Positions 36,601 through 48,600 of a DNA stretch of 64,000 bases are shown one piece after another. A program made the position numbers and the translations under genes. The notes under the pieces are model-generated. The model made no database searches. It was not told the origin of the DNA and saw only the letters and a list, made by a program, of their open reading frames with translations. The stretch covers positions 215,004,546-215,068,545 of the forward strand of contig NC_080670.1 in assembly GCF_030247195.1 (NCBI RefSeq), in the 5' to 3' direction. Position 1 is the stretch's first letter; the number at the start of each line of letters is the position of its first letter. Origin of the DNA: Topomyia yanbarensis. Taxonomy: Eukaryota; Arthropoda; Insecta; Diptera; Culicidae.

Positions 36601-39600
36601 ATGGCTCGACCTTTGAGCTTTGATTTAACTCTCGACTCTTCTCATGCTTTTTGTCTCCATCTATTACGTCGCCATTTATCTCTCGTCCCAGTAAGTCATT
36701 TAGATGCTTATTCCATGAGCCATTTAGCTCCGTGAGTCATTCAGTTCCCAGCTTTATCACGATCCACTCGGATAGTCCCCGGCGGTGAACTCATCCTACT
36801 CCTACCGAGAGTTCTCCGATGCAGGAATTTCTCCCAACACCGATGCCCGCTTCCTTGAGCTATTTAGATCCTAGTTTTATCGAGATCTACTCGGATATTA
36901 TCCGGCGGTGACCTACCCTACTCCGACTGAGAGTTCCCTGGCAGCGGAATTTCTCTCGGTATCGATGTGTGTTTCGTAAGTCTATTAGCTTCCATTTTTG
37001 TCACGATATAGTCGGATGGTGGACAACGGTGAATCTACCCTACTGTGAATTCCCCGACGGTAGATTCCTCCCGATACCGATGTTCGTTTTCGTGAGCCAT
37101 TTAGCCCCCCGCTTCGTCCCGATCTACTCGATCAAATCCCCGGCGGTGGACCTAGCCTACTCAACGGGCCAGCTAATAGCCCAAGTAGCATTTCGAGTTT
37201 TATTGCACACTACAAGTGCATTCTAAGTTTTAAAAAGTACTTCTAGAGTGAAATAAAACTTCAATTGCTACTATGGAGGTGACGATGTCTATCCAGGAAT
37301 CCGGGTGGAGCGTAGCTTTCGGTTCACTGGTGCCCCAAAGATCCGCTGCTGGCTATTCGACGTGATCTACTCAAACCCAATCCCCGGCGGTAGATCTAGT
37401 CTACTCACGAGCCTACCGGAATCTACCGGGTAAGTGTCGAGGCCAGTCCGGCGATTCAGGTGCAGCCTGACTCCGGTTCGCTGGCGCCCCGCTGACCCTG
37501 CGCCGCATACTACTCCACTGGTCCCTGCCGGTGGATCTAGTCTACACCGGCTGCGAGTTCCATGGCGGCGAAATTTTTCCCGAACTCACGGCGGCTCTCT
37601 AATAGACGGCACTGTTTTGTTGGTCCCTCCGCCACATTCTCTGCAGCTCGGAAAGTATACTCGTCACTACTCTGTTGAGGGCATTCGAAGCTGCAACTCG
37701 ACATCAGCCATTAAGCCGTATGAATAAAAACTAGCATTTGCTCAAGACAAGTTTGCTCTGCTCGATTATTAGCAAAGTAAACTCTCGAAGCATTTACTCA
37801 ACTTGGTATGAATAAAAGCTAACTTTACTCAACTTGGACTGAAGCAAGTTCGAAATTCGAACATAGCTTTTACTCAGTCATTCGTCTGTCAAAACCGCCG
37901 AAGAAAATACAGTCGTGGTGCAGTTGAAAATATATTTACGTGAACTCTAACTGTTTTAACCTTTAACATATATTTAAAGGTCGGTATTACAAATAATAAC
38001 GTCTAACCTATGCAGAGTTTTCTGTGGTGACACAATCGGTCGTAGTGTAGTGACAGCCGTTCTAATAATTCGCTGTCGAAATTTTAACTTTCCGACGCTC
38101 TAGTAGTAGTGATTATTTCTACAAACCACGGCTGGGGTGTATAAAACTACTTGATCTAGTAGTAACCGTTCTTTTTGCCAGTGAATCCGCTATATTTTAC
38201 CTTACGGTGGTTCTATCCGTATTGATTCTTTCACATCGAGAAGATGGAAACAACCTGAGACTATACAACCGCTCTGCATGTTGATGTTGCACAAGGAAAA
38301 TATAACCATCGAGGGCCCAAGACAGTTCAATAGTAATTCTTCAAAAGGGCTAATGAGACTTTTGTAAACAAACTTATTTCGCTCATTTTTCCGCTACCGA
38401 GTTGAATTTTATGAAAAATACACATGAATCAACATCTTTACCCTTGGTAGAATCAATTTCAAATGTTTTCTCTGTTGAAATGATAACAAATTAAGAGAAA
38501 TCAGCAAAACAAAAGTTTGTTTACAAATCTTATTAGCCCTATTCAAATGTTGATATGGAGTTCTGTAGAAAAAGTAACAACAAAAATGATAGGACAGGAT
38601 TGTAAACTAGGAAATGTCGAAGAACAAAGAAAAGGTATGTACCACTATAAAGATATCAACGGAGGAAATTGTTTTGAATTTTTTTTTGTTTTAAATTGCA
38701 CCCCAAGTGTTGGAATAACCTGCAGACTAAGCCAAATTTCGAAGGATGAAGACGTCCCTGCAAACCGCTAATCGTCCTCAGTCGTATCGTCATAGTGAAA
38801 CAACGAGAAAATGATGTAACAGTAATGGGATAAGAGAGTCCCTCTATGAACATGTTTGTCCAAATACAGAAGATGAATGAGGACCAGCTACTATGTTACA
38901 CGAGTAGTATACAATAACTATCAATAACTTCGACGCCGAATACTTCGGAATTCAGTCCATCTGTAGACCATATCGCCGATAAGAAATGAACAATGTGCTG
39001 GTCCAAACCAGAATTAAAATGCACCCGAACAAGACACCGATTGATAGTAACCGAAATTTCTTGTGACATTCTGGATGATCAATATAAATATGTACTGGTA
39101 ACCTTTGCTATTTTTTTCAATTTGTAGACCTAGACTAATAATTTCATTTCAGGATCCAGCATATGTGCGTTCCTATGTCATATGTCTTTGATTTTTCTAC
39201 AATCAATAAATTTACTCGGAACGGATTAAACAAACCACTACTGCTACTCCCCTCTTCACCAATTGGAAGCGGGTCGTGAGGACATGATAAAAATCAAATG
39301 CAGGAAAATCAGTAATCATAAGAAACTTTCAGCTTCAGGAGGTTACCCAAAAACATCGTGGGACCGATACGTACTGTACAAAGTTAGTAACTCGTCGCGA
39401 GATACCTGTCGCAATTGTTTACACAGTTTCTGTAGAATCATAATTATGTATATCCAAATGATACTGTGGAAATTGATTGCATGTATTTGCTTTTTGCGGA
39501 TTAGTTGTTATGTACCACCGCGATACGCATAACAGTCCCATTTGCTCTGGATTTTTTATGCATATGGAACTGTTATGCGTATCACTGTAGTATATCAAAA

Positions 39601-42600
39601 CCAAACGTGTATACTTGAATTCGCAAAACAAGTGCGATAAAATTCTGATGAGTTTTAAAATGTTTAGAAGACTATCAAGAAACGATAAAATTCTAATGGG
39701 ATGTGACGTGTTAGGTGAAAACGAAAATTTCCCATAAGTATTATAAGTTAATAATAACATTTGAGCATGAAGATCTGAAAAACAATCGTCACTCTTATTG
39801 TCATAAGTCCCCCGCTGCCATACACTGGTCGTTTTGCTTTATAGGGTCTCAATGATCATGTTATTTTACTTAGCAGATAAGGCAGATAAGAAATGTAACA
39901 GTATCAATATAGTTAAACTAATAGGTTATGCACTTATTTTCAGTGCTAACCGCTATGGAATATTTCAAAATCAATTAATTCAACTACAAAAGGTTTGATT
40001 TTCAATTGGGCTCAATCAATAATTGAAACAATTTCCTTTTTATCGTGAACCTATATTAATTGTACATATAGTTGGAATGATAACTAAACTGGTGCATGTG
40101 CAATTCTGCACCTAGAGTGAGTCAATTAAAAAAAAAACAAGTTAAACGCTATTTAATGTGGAAACGTGCCTAAAATATTTTTACTGAGATATATCAATAA
40201 CTTATAGATGTTTTCATCAAGGTTGTCATACCCAACAATATTATTAAAAGTTACCTTTAATGAATTGTCATTTTGAAATAAAAAGGCACATTAAAACGTT
40301 TTTGTTTAAGTAGTTTTTTGGCTATTTAGAATGTATGGACGACTTGTAGACAGCTGAAATAAATGTAATAAGAAAATTAACAATTTTTAAACTAACCATT
40401 TTTTGTTCTGACTGTACATATATTAATATACCGCATTTTTAGGATCGAACTCAAATCGACGGGGTACAAGGCGGCCGTCTTATCAACTAAGCTATGTCGT
40501 CCCAATGAAGACACCGATATTGAAATGTGTCAATCCCACACGCAGAAAAATAATTTGCATGTGTAATCAAATTATTGATTAAATTTAATAAAAAAAATAG
40601 TGATCGATGGAAAACATAACAACAAAATTCATTGTGTCAACAAGTATTGTCGTTCCCTTCTTTTATAATTATTGAAATTAAAACAATGAATAACAAATAT
40701 TTTTCGACCAATGTTATTGTCGTTTGAAGCAATAAACAGTGAATAATTTAATTCAATAATACATATTTTAAATCCAAATATACTACATTTTTGTACATGG
40801 TGAATGGGCAATTGGGAGTCTAGCGGTGTAGTTATGCTGCGCTGGATCGTCGGTGCTTTTGGTGCAAGGCTGTACGTAATGTGCTGTCTGATCTCAGAGC
40901 TGGCACCTATTATTTTGTCAATGATGCATACAAAGAGTTATCTGTGTAATAGTACTACCGCATTGTGTTTTATACAGCCGGATCAGGTACAGGCTAGACT
41001 CGATTACCGGCAGTACTCAGAACAATTTCACTCCGGATAATCGAATCAAAAACAGTTTTTTTGTGCAATCCGCTTATTGTACATTTGAAAAATACTATTT
41101 AAGATACATTACTCCATGTTTGGCCTATGGAACTTCTTTTTGGTCAACCGTTTCACAGTGGTTTTTTGCTCAAAACCTGCGATGAATTATTCACGCGAAA
41201 ACGGTAAAGTGTACGACAATAATATCTTCTAAGGTGTTTCAGACCTTCGTTTTGGTGAAATAGTTGCAGTGATGAAATGAAAAAAAAAATTGCAATTTTT
41301 TTAAGAAAAGCAAGGTAAAGTCTTAAGAAATGTTGAGATTGTTTTTGCGAATATCTTTACTTTAGACTGAAAATCTCTATTCGCAGTGGTGACTCGTGAA
41401 CATTTTCTTCACCTGTGCACTGTTCAAAATTGCTCCCAGTAATTCAGATTACGGTCTACGAAACAAGATAGATTTGGATATTTTTTCAAAATCCAAATAT
41501 TTTTTATTTGTTCGTTTAATTAATATGTCTATTAGCTCGTACTGCAAAAAGATCGATCACGTCGTCGCACAGTGAATTTTTTTAACATTTAAATGGTTTA
41601 CTTGGTAAGGCACGTTTGCGTTAGATCAAAGGTGCCATTTTTTCTTTGTTTTACATTTTGAATTTCTTAAAACTAGGGGGTTACACATTTCAACATTATT
41701 TTGTTTTTATATAATGAAACTAAAAAAAATTATAGCTAACTTATACATATACATGAGGGGGTAATATAATATTCGTAATAGTAGGGGAAAGGTCATTTTG
41801 TGTGTTCTTTGTATAGTAATGCACTTTATGATTTTTAGAAGGGAGATTAACTAAGTGGAACACTTTTTTGTTTTCGAGTGTTGTCCTACTGGAGCTGTAG
41901 AGCTAGCTCCCCGTCAGAATCACATACTACAATTTGCAGACGAGACAGGCAATGTCGCCTACTAAAACACTGCATTAGGCCAATTGTTATGGGCCGTGAT
42001 TCTAAATGCGATATTCATTGTACGGTTCAGGTATGTGCGGGCGTAGTGACTCGCAATCGCGTGTATCATCACGAAGAGCTCAGCATTTGTAGTTAACGTG
42101 TTCGATCGCGAGTGTGTTTGTATGTCGTGTGTGTTAACGTGTATGTAACTTCGCGTGTATAAATTCTATTTTATAACCGTGTGCCTTTCGCATATTCGCG
42201 TGTGTTCTTGGATAATCGCCCGCGGACCGTGAGTCTAATACTTTATTTTTTGGTGTACTGCTAAGATGCTAAAAGAGTGTGAGATCTTCATATATCACTA
42301 GAGTGCCCGGTGATGTCGCCATCGAACGTGTTGTCTAGTGGATATGAGCTTTATTTTTTGATTGGTCCTACTGAATGTATGGACCCAAATTATTAGGACA
42401 GAGAGTAATGGTTTCCGGACGTGACCGATTCATAAACGCGCGAAAACGGACGTTTGTAGGTTCGTGTTGGAGACAGCGTTTGAAACTTCGTGAGTGCTAA
42501 AACGTTCTCCTTATTACCGGGGTGTTATTAAGTTTGCGCGATCGCGAACGTAGGTGTGCGTTGTTAATCGCGAAGGGCTTAAGCGTTCGTACGTTAACGT

Positions 42601-45600
42601 GTTTGTCACGTGTGCTCGCGTTCATGTGACTTCACGTGCACAAGACTGGATTTTGTAACCGTGTAGCTTTTCCTATATACACGTGCGTTCTTGGATGGTC
42701 ATGCGGACCTTTATTCTGATAGTTAGTTTTTGGAGTAAAATTCACATTCTGACAGGGAGTAAGTTACCCCATATCACTAGAGTCCTCGGTCATGTCGCCA
42801 TGTAACGTGGTGTCCAGTGGATATGAGAGCTATCTTTTTTAATTGATCCAATTGAAGGCATGGACCTAGTCTGCTGATATCAAGGATGGAAACATCCGGA
42901 AGTGACCGATTCATGATCGTGCGAGTGCGGGAGTTTTTAGGTTCACGCTTGAGACTGCGTTTGAAAATTTATAGGAGCTGAGACATTCACTTTATCATCA
43001 TTTATTTATGCCATCATGTTTACTAGATCGCGGGTGTAGATGCCGGGGATGATCGCGAAGGGCTCAAGCATTTGTATATTAACGTGTTTGTCACGTGTAT
43101 GTGACTTCGCATGTATAACTTCGATTTTATAATGACGTAGTGTGTATTTTTGTTTGATCGCGCACGGGCCGTGAATCTGATGCTTAATTTTTAGTGTATG
43201 GTACAGATGGTAGTCCGATCCCTATAGGGAAACTTGAGTTACAGGTCATGTCACCATGGAACGTGTTATTTAGTGAATATGAGCGTCACTTTTTTGATTG
43301 GTTCAACTGAAGGCATTAGTCCAGACTGATAAAACTTTCGGACGTGACCGTTTCATGATCGCGCGAGTGGTGGGTTAATGTTTGAAACCGCGTTTGGAAG
43401 GTTAAAGATGTCACGTTTACTTAACTACCGGGGTGCTTTCATGTAAGCGAAATCGCGGGCGTAAGTATATGTGGATTATTGCAATTGCATGGTCACGTTT
43501 TGCCAGGTTTGTGTTATCGCGAATGCCACGAGCGTTTGTACCTATATGAGTATAGATAGCGCACAGTAGAGATATACTAATAAAAGGAATCATAACATGC
43601 CGAATAAAGAAAAAAGATGCGAAGAGCTTGACTAGAAGTGTATAAATTGAACAATACTATTTTGGTATACATAAATAATGGAAAAGCAAACTAATAGATG
43701 TACAAATAAAAACAGACTAATGAAGTAGAATAGAAAAACATATGTAACATGTAATCAAACTCGTATATTTATCATTAACGTAGCTAATGTTGTATATTTA
43801 TCATTAACGACAATTGCATGCTGTTAGACTCTCATCATGCTACGCTGGCCGGGAATGGATGATTCGCGTGCGTCGGAAAATTTATTTTACCCTAATTTAT
43901 CCAACCCGATTTTTCCGAACCAAATGCTCAGATTGCTCACCAGAAGTATTAGCCACTATTCTATCTTACACGCCAGTTCTGCATCCATTCCCTGACCCAA
44001 CTGTCACAAATATTCAGACGAATACATACATAGATAGACATACGACTAGCACATAACAGTTGTACACTAGTACGAAAAACTATGATTATCACAAAGCTAC
44101 AACTAATAGGTTTCTACTTTTTCTACTTTATTAAATGAATTTAATTATTAAATTAATTTAATTAGTATATGCATGATGACGAAGTCGACCGATAAATGGA
44201 CACACAATGACTCCCTCCGTGAGCCCCGTCCACGAATACCACCAATAGAACAATATTTGCAAACATGGCACACAGCAAAAGTCCATCTACGTTGATCCGC
44301 CAGTCGGCCACGACACCGCGCATAGACCAGTGGTTTAGCGTTGGTATGCGCAGGTGCAGAGTACGAAGAAACATATAACATAAAAAAGACGCATAAGCCC
44401 TCTCGGTCTCCTCGATAAACCACTATCGAGGCGTAATGCAATATCCATCTTAAAGCAATTGATGCTTGATGATGTTTGCAATACCGTCAAACCCCTAAAC
44501 CTTGGGGAGGGGTTCCTCCAGACGATTTCGCAGTACGGATCAGATGCGGATCCGCAACACATCGTTGCGCGTGTGATGTTGTGCTGTAGGTCTCGTGTTT
44601 GCTGGGTCCTTCGACAGAGATGTTTTGTGTCGTCTTGGAGTCGCATCAGACCATCGTTGGGGTACGGTAGGCGGAAGAGGGCACTTCTTGGGATGATAAC
44701 AGAAATAATAGCGGCAGTTAAATTTGGATATTGATGGTTTTTAGGAACGTGTATATGAGGGACATGTAGAGGAGATCGTAACTTGCCAGTACATCTCGAA
44801 CAAGGACATTGAGTAATCTTCCTCGGGCCCGAAGCTTGGTCATCAAATACATACATACGATCAATTTATTGCGCATTTGAATACGCTTTTAGCTGTTGTC
44901 ATGACGGTACCAGTTCAAAAGGAAAATTGCTATGTAATCGTACTAAACATCCTGTAACTCTGGAACTACAAGTCAGATTGGAATGCAATTCAATAATTTG
45001 TGATGTCGGTTAAATAATTCATTGAGAAATCGGGTTATTAGCTCAAGAAGTTACAAGCTCTCCAGGTGCATCAAGAACCATCATAGATGGCCAATTGTTT
45101 AAAGTAACTTTGGTTGACCATCAGCCATCCAGACCCTGCAAATCCAAGCACTTTGATTAAGTTTTGCATCATACTGATATCATAGGAGATATAAGAATTT
45201 ACTGGGTGATAGCACTCTTTAACCCGTAACTCCATAACAGGAACTCCAATAAAATAATGGTTATGCTCTCTCACTGGCAACAAGCAGAAGGTCGAAGATT
45301 CTTCACACTTCCTTCGACCATGCACATATGAACCTGTCTAGCTCTAGCTTTTCAATCTAAATTTATGGTTAATTCGCATTGGAATACTTATCCGTTTTTC
45401 AAGTTTTATGTCGTTTCTCTTAGTCAACGTAGCTCCGAAACCTTCAATAACAGTCTATAGAGCTTCCAGTATTAAAGGATTTCAAGTCGTGAAGTCCAGT
45501 AGATGTTGTTTGATCTGTTGCATGATATGGTTCGAGAATGAGAAATTTCAGTTCTTGGTGCCACAATCCGGAATCACCGGAGAACCGTTCCAGTGTTCCC

Positions 45601-48600
45601 ATGGTCTCAATACGATTTGTTTGGGTTCTAAGATAAAGTTATTTGCGGCTTGCACTGACTTTGTTAGTTCTAGGGTCAATTTTCAATGCCTAACGAGCAT
45701 TCATTGTATGTCTCTTTAGAACGGTTCACGTACCCACCGGAAACTTTGGCCAGATATCAAATTGTTTCAGAATGTGTTTTAACCAACCTTACAAGTCGTG
45801 GAACAATTTTAGCTTAGCTTTATACAGAATGTTTTACTTAAATACACAATCCGGAATAATACCGGTGTATTTGGGCCGAGGCAAAACCAGATTCGTAAAT
45901 ATGAACCAGAAAAATATGTAGTTATTTTGACTTCAAAATATTCCAAATGAGAAATCTTTCAAGAGTTAACATCAAAAACGAATAAAAATACTAAATCGTT
46001 CACCTTTAACAAATAAAAAAATATGTATTTTTATTCTAGCATGCTACCGAGCATGCTCAGAACAATCAATCTTTTGCTTAGCATTCTCTGAGCATTTACT
46101 CAAGATTCATCACTTTATTCATACGGAATCAGATGTTCGAAAAGCAAACGCTCAAATTGAGAAAGCAACTGTCAAAGCAAAGTTTTATTCATACCAACCT
46201 GAGCAAATGCTCAACGCGGCTGCTCGACTGCTCGAATCTCAAAAAGCTGAGCAAATGCTAGTTTTTATTCATACGGCTTATTGTCTCTGTTGTCAACATC
46301 TCACCTTTTTCGAGGGACTCACCGGTTATCATCAGGACAATGTCATCTGCAAAGCCAACGATCTCAGCTCCCCTGGGCAGTGTTAGTGCTAACATTCCGT
46401 TGCAATTTTATTCTAGAACGGTGGGCTAAGCATGGAGCTCGGAGGTACTCCCGCTGTGACCCTAACCGATCTCTGCCTAATGTTCGTCTCGTAGATCAGT
46501 ACTTGGTTCTGAAAGTAACTTTACAAAACTTGCATAAACAGTCCGAGGCCCGCATTCTGTGCAGTGCTACGGCGATAGCCACCTAGCCATATTCTCTCAT
46601 ATCTTTACCTATAAAGGAACGAACACCGACTTAGTAGCACTACATGCACTGTAACATTCTTTCCTCCTATTACGAACATTTTGCGGGTTCGACTTGTCTT
46701 CAAAGTCGCTACGATAAATACAGAGACACATTGAGAAGTGAATTCAGTGCTCGGTTTTTCATAGTAAAAGTAGAATGTTGGCCTATCTGAACCGCAAAAA
46801 ATATTCTTAATTAATTATCTGGACTTAAAATATTCACGTGAAATGTTAAAGATCATAAAGAAACGGTAGTAAGTCATAGTGCCACAATCTTCAACGCTGC
46901 GGTCAATGTGAACAAAGAAGGGTAATTTTCCACGGTCGAACTTTGAGAAATTGGGAGTGGTCGGCTGTACGAAGCAATCTGCTTCGTGATCGGGATGATC
47001 TTGGTGAAAGGAGTAGGATTGGTAAGATGATCTCATAAACAAAAAGGACCGAAAACTTGAGTGTGATAACTATGGAGGCATAACAATCATCTCCCGTGTT
47101 CTGTTTAGCAAACTGAACTGGTTAAATCTTTTTTCGTCAAAGGCGAAGCGGCTTTCAAGAAGGAGGATTAGCGACGGCCCAGATGTTTACCCTACGACAA
47201 ATCTAGGATAAATTTCGGGAATGCCATTTGCAGACTAATAGTTCGTGAATTTCAAGTCGGTGTACGATTCAGTGAAACCAGACGAACTGTGGTAGCTAAT
47301 GCTTGAACAATGCTTTCAGGCAACACTGATTATGCTGAAATTTGCTTTAAAATGGTCCAAAAATCATCGAATTTTTTACTCCAACTTGACTTGAATTAGT
47401 CGAAGTTGCTTCGAACTCATTTCAAATGAATTTAACATTATTCATCATTAATTTTTTTGTTTCTCAACCTCATTTAAATTTTACTATAAATGAAAAGAAC
47501 GCGCAATGGATTTTTGAATTTATGTGCTTGGCCCTTTGACACTATCAGCCAGACCTCACTTCAAAAAATACCAATAACTTTTTTAGTTCAATTCATATTA
47601 TCTTGAGTACGGCTACAAAGAAGCTCACCATACAATTTTCCATTAGAATCTCAGACTTGACATCCATATTTTTGACTCCCTGTTTTTTATTGTTTTATTC
47701 AAACTTGAACCTACCCCAAAAATTGGTAAATTTGTTTATCATGTTGACCGACATGGCTTAAATTAGGCACAGAGTCTCAGGACGGCATGCGAGGATTTGA
47801 AAATCTTGGGCCACTTACTGAAGATTTCGCCTGTTAAGTCAAGCAAAACTTTCGGGTTCGCTTGTGCTTGATCGCAGCAGTCGGTGAGCCGGCTAATTAA
47901 CCTTCCCCTTTAATTTGATGATTGTGGTGCGGCAACCGCCTGCTGCGATGGAAGCCAAGATCGGTGGGATACTAATCTTTCCTGTTTTATTTGGTATGCA
48001 AAACCGACCAAAGTCACAAATCGCTCATTTAAAACATGCAACGGCACTGTTTCCCTTATCTCCACGGTATCGTATGCGGTGCAGAAAAAATAAACAACAG
48101 CAAACGAAACATAACCAGAATTAATTTCTGGTGTAATATCCCTAATTACTATTTCCCCATCGGCACTTAACTTGGAAGGTTCCGGAAACCGCAAAAAATG
48201 GAGAGCGGTTATTTTTTTTAGCTAACCTTCCCCGAAAAAAAGCTACAAACAGATAATGGTTATCGTTGTTTCCCGTACCCGAATCTCACGACCACGCAGG
48301 ACTCGGTTCCGGTGAAGATGAGTGAGGTTTTTTCCGCGGTCAGCTCCGAGATAATTTATCATTTCCAGCGTTTGTTAGGATGTTGTGCTTCTAAACGGTG
48401 TACTGTTTTTTCCATCTTTCCAGGGGTCACCATTCTGCTGTCACTCACTGTCTTCCTTAACATGGTGGCGGAAACCATGCCGGCCACTTCGGATGCTGTG
48501 CCTCTGTTAGGTAAGTTTCCTTTTTCCGCTCAATCGTGAATTTTAATTTCAAATTTCACCCTGATTACAAACTGAAAAGCAATTCCAAACTTCGACACGT

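Larger units (their letters stand above)
37712..46280. mobile_element. 8.57-kb DNA element with perfect 33-bp terminal inverted repeats
   Basis: The sequence at 37712-37744 (starts TAAGCCGTATGAATAAAAAC) is the exact reverse complement of 46248-46280 (ends TTTTTATTCATACGGCTTA). Subterminal copies of GTATGAATAAAA and of the TTTGCTCA/TGAGCAAA word lie inside both ends, for example near 37807, 46115, 46185 and 46213. The interior holds no intact transposase: there is a hairpin (39517-39588), a tRNA-like relic, three tandem units of about 480 bp, and one 173-codon minus-strand frame. A TA target duplication is possible (TA at 37712-37713 and 46279-46280), which would leave 31-bp repeats. The superfamily is unknown. 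Confidence 0.72.

Noticed and set aside
36680..37600. Regular repeats considered as a CRISPR array
   Set aside because: Eukaryotic sequence, units are diverged and contiguous without unique spacers.
41878..42096. Possible reverse transcriptase piece (contains FADET in one frame)
   Set aside because: No supporting flanking RT motifs; similarity limited to a few residues.
42050..43560. Tandem units considered as repeats of a coding region
   Set aside because: No shared reading frame across units; indels between units are not multiples of three.
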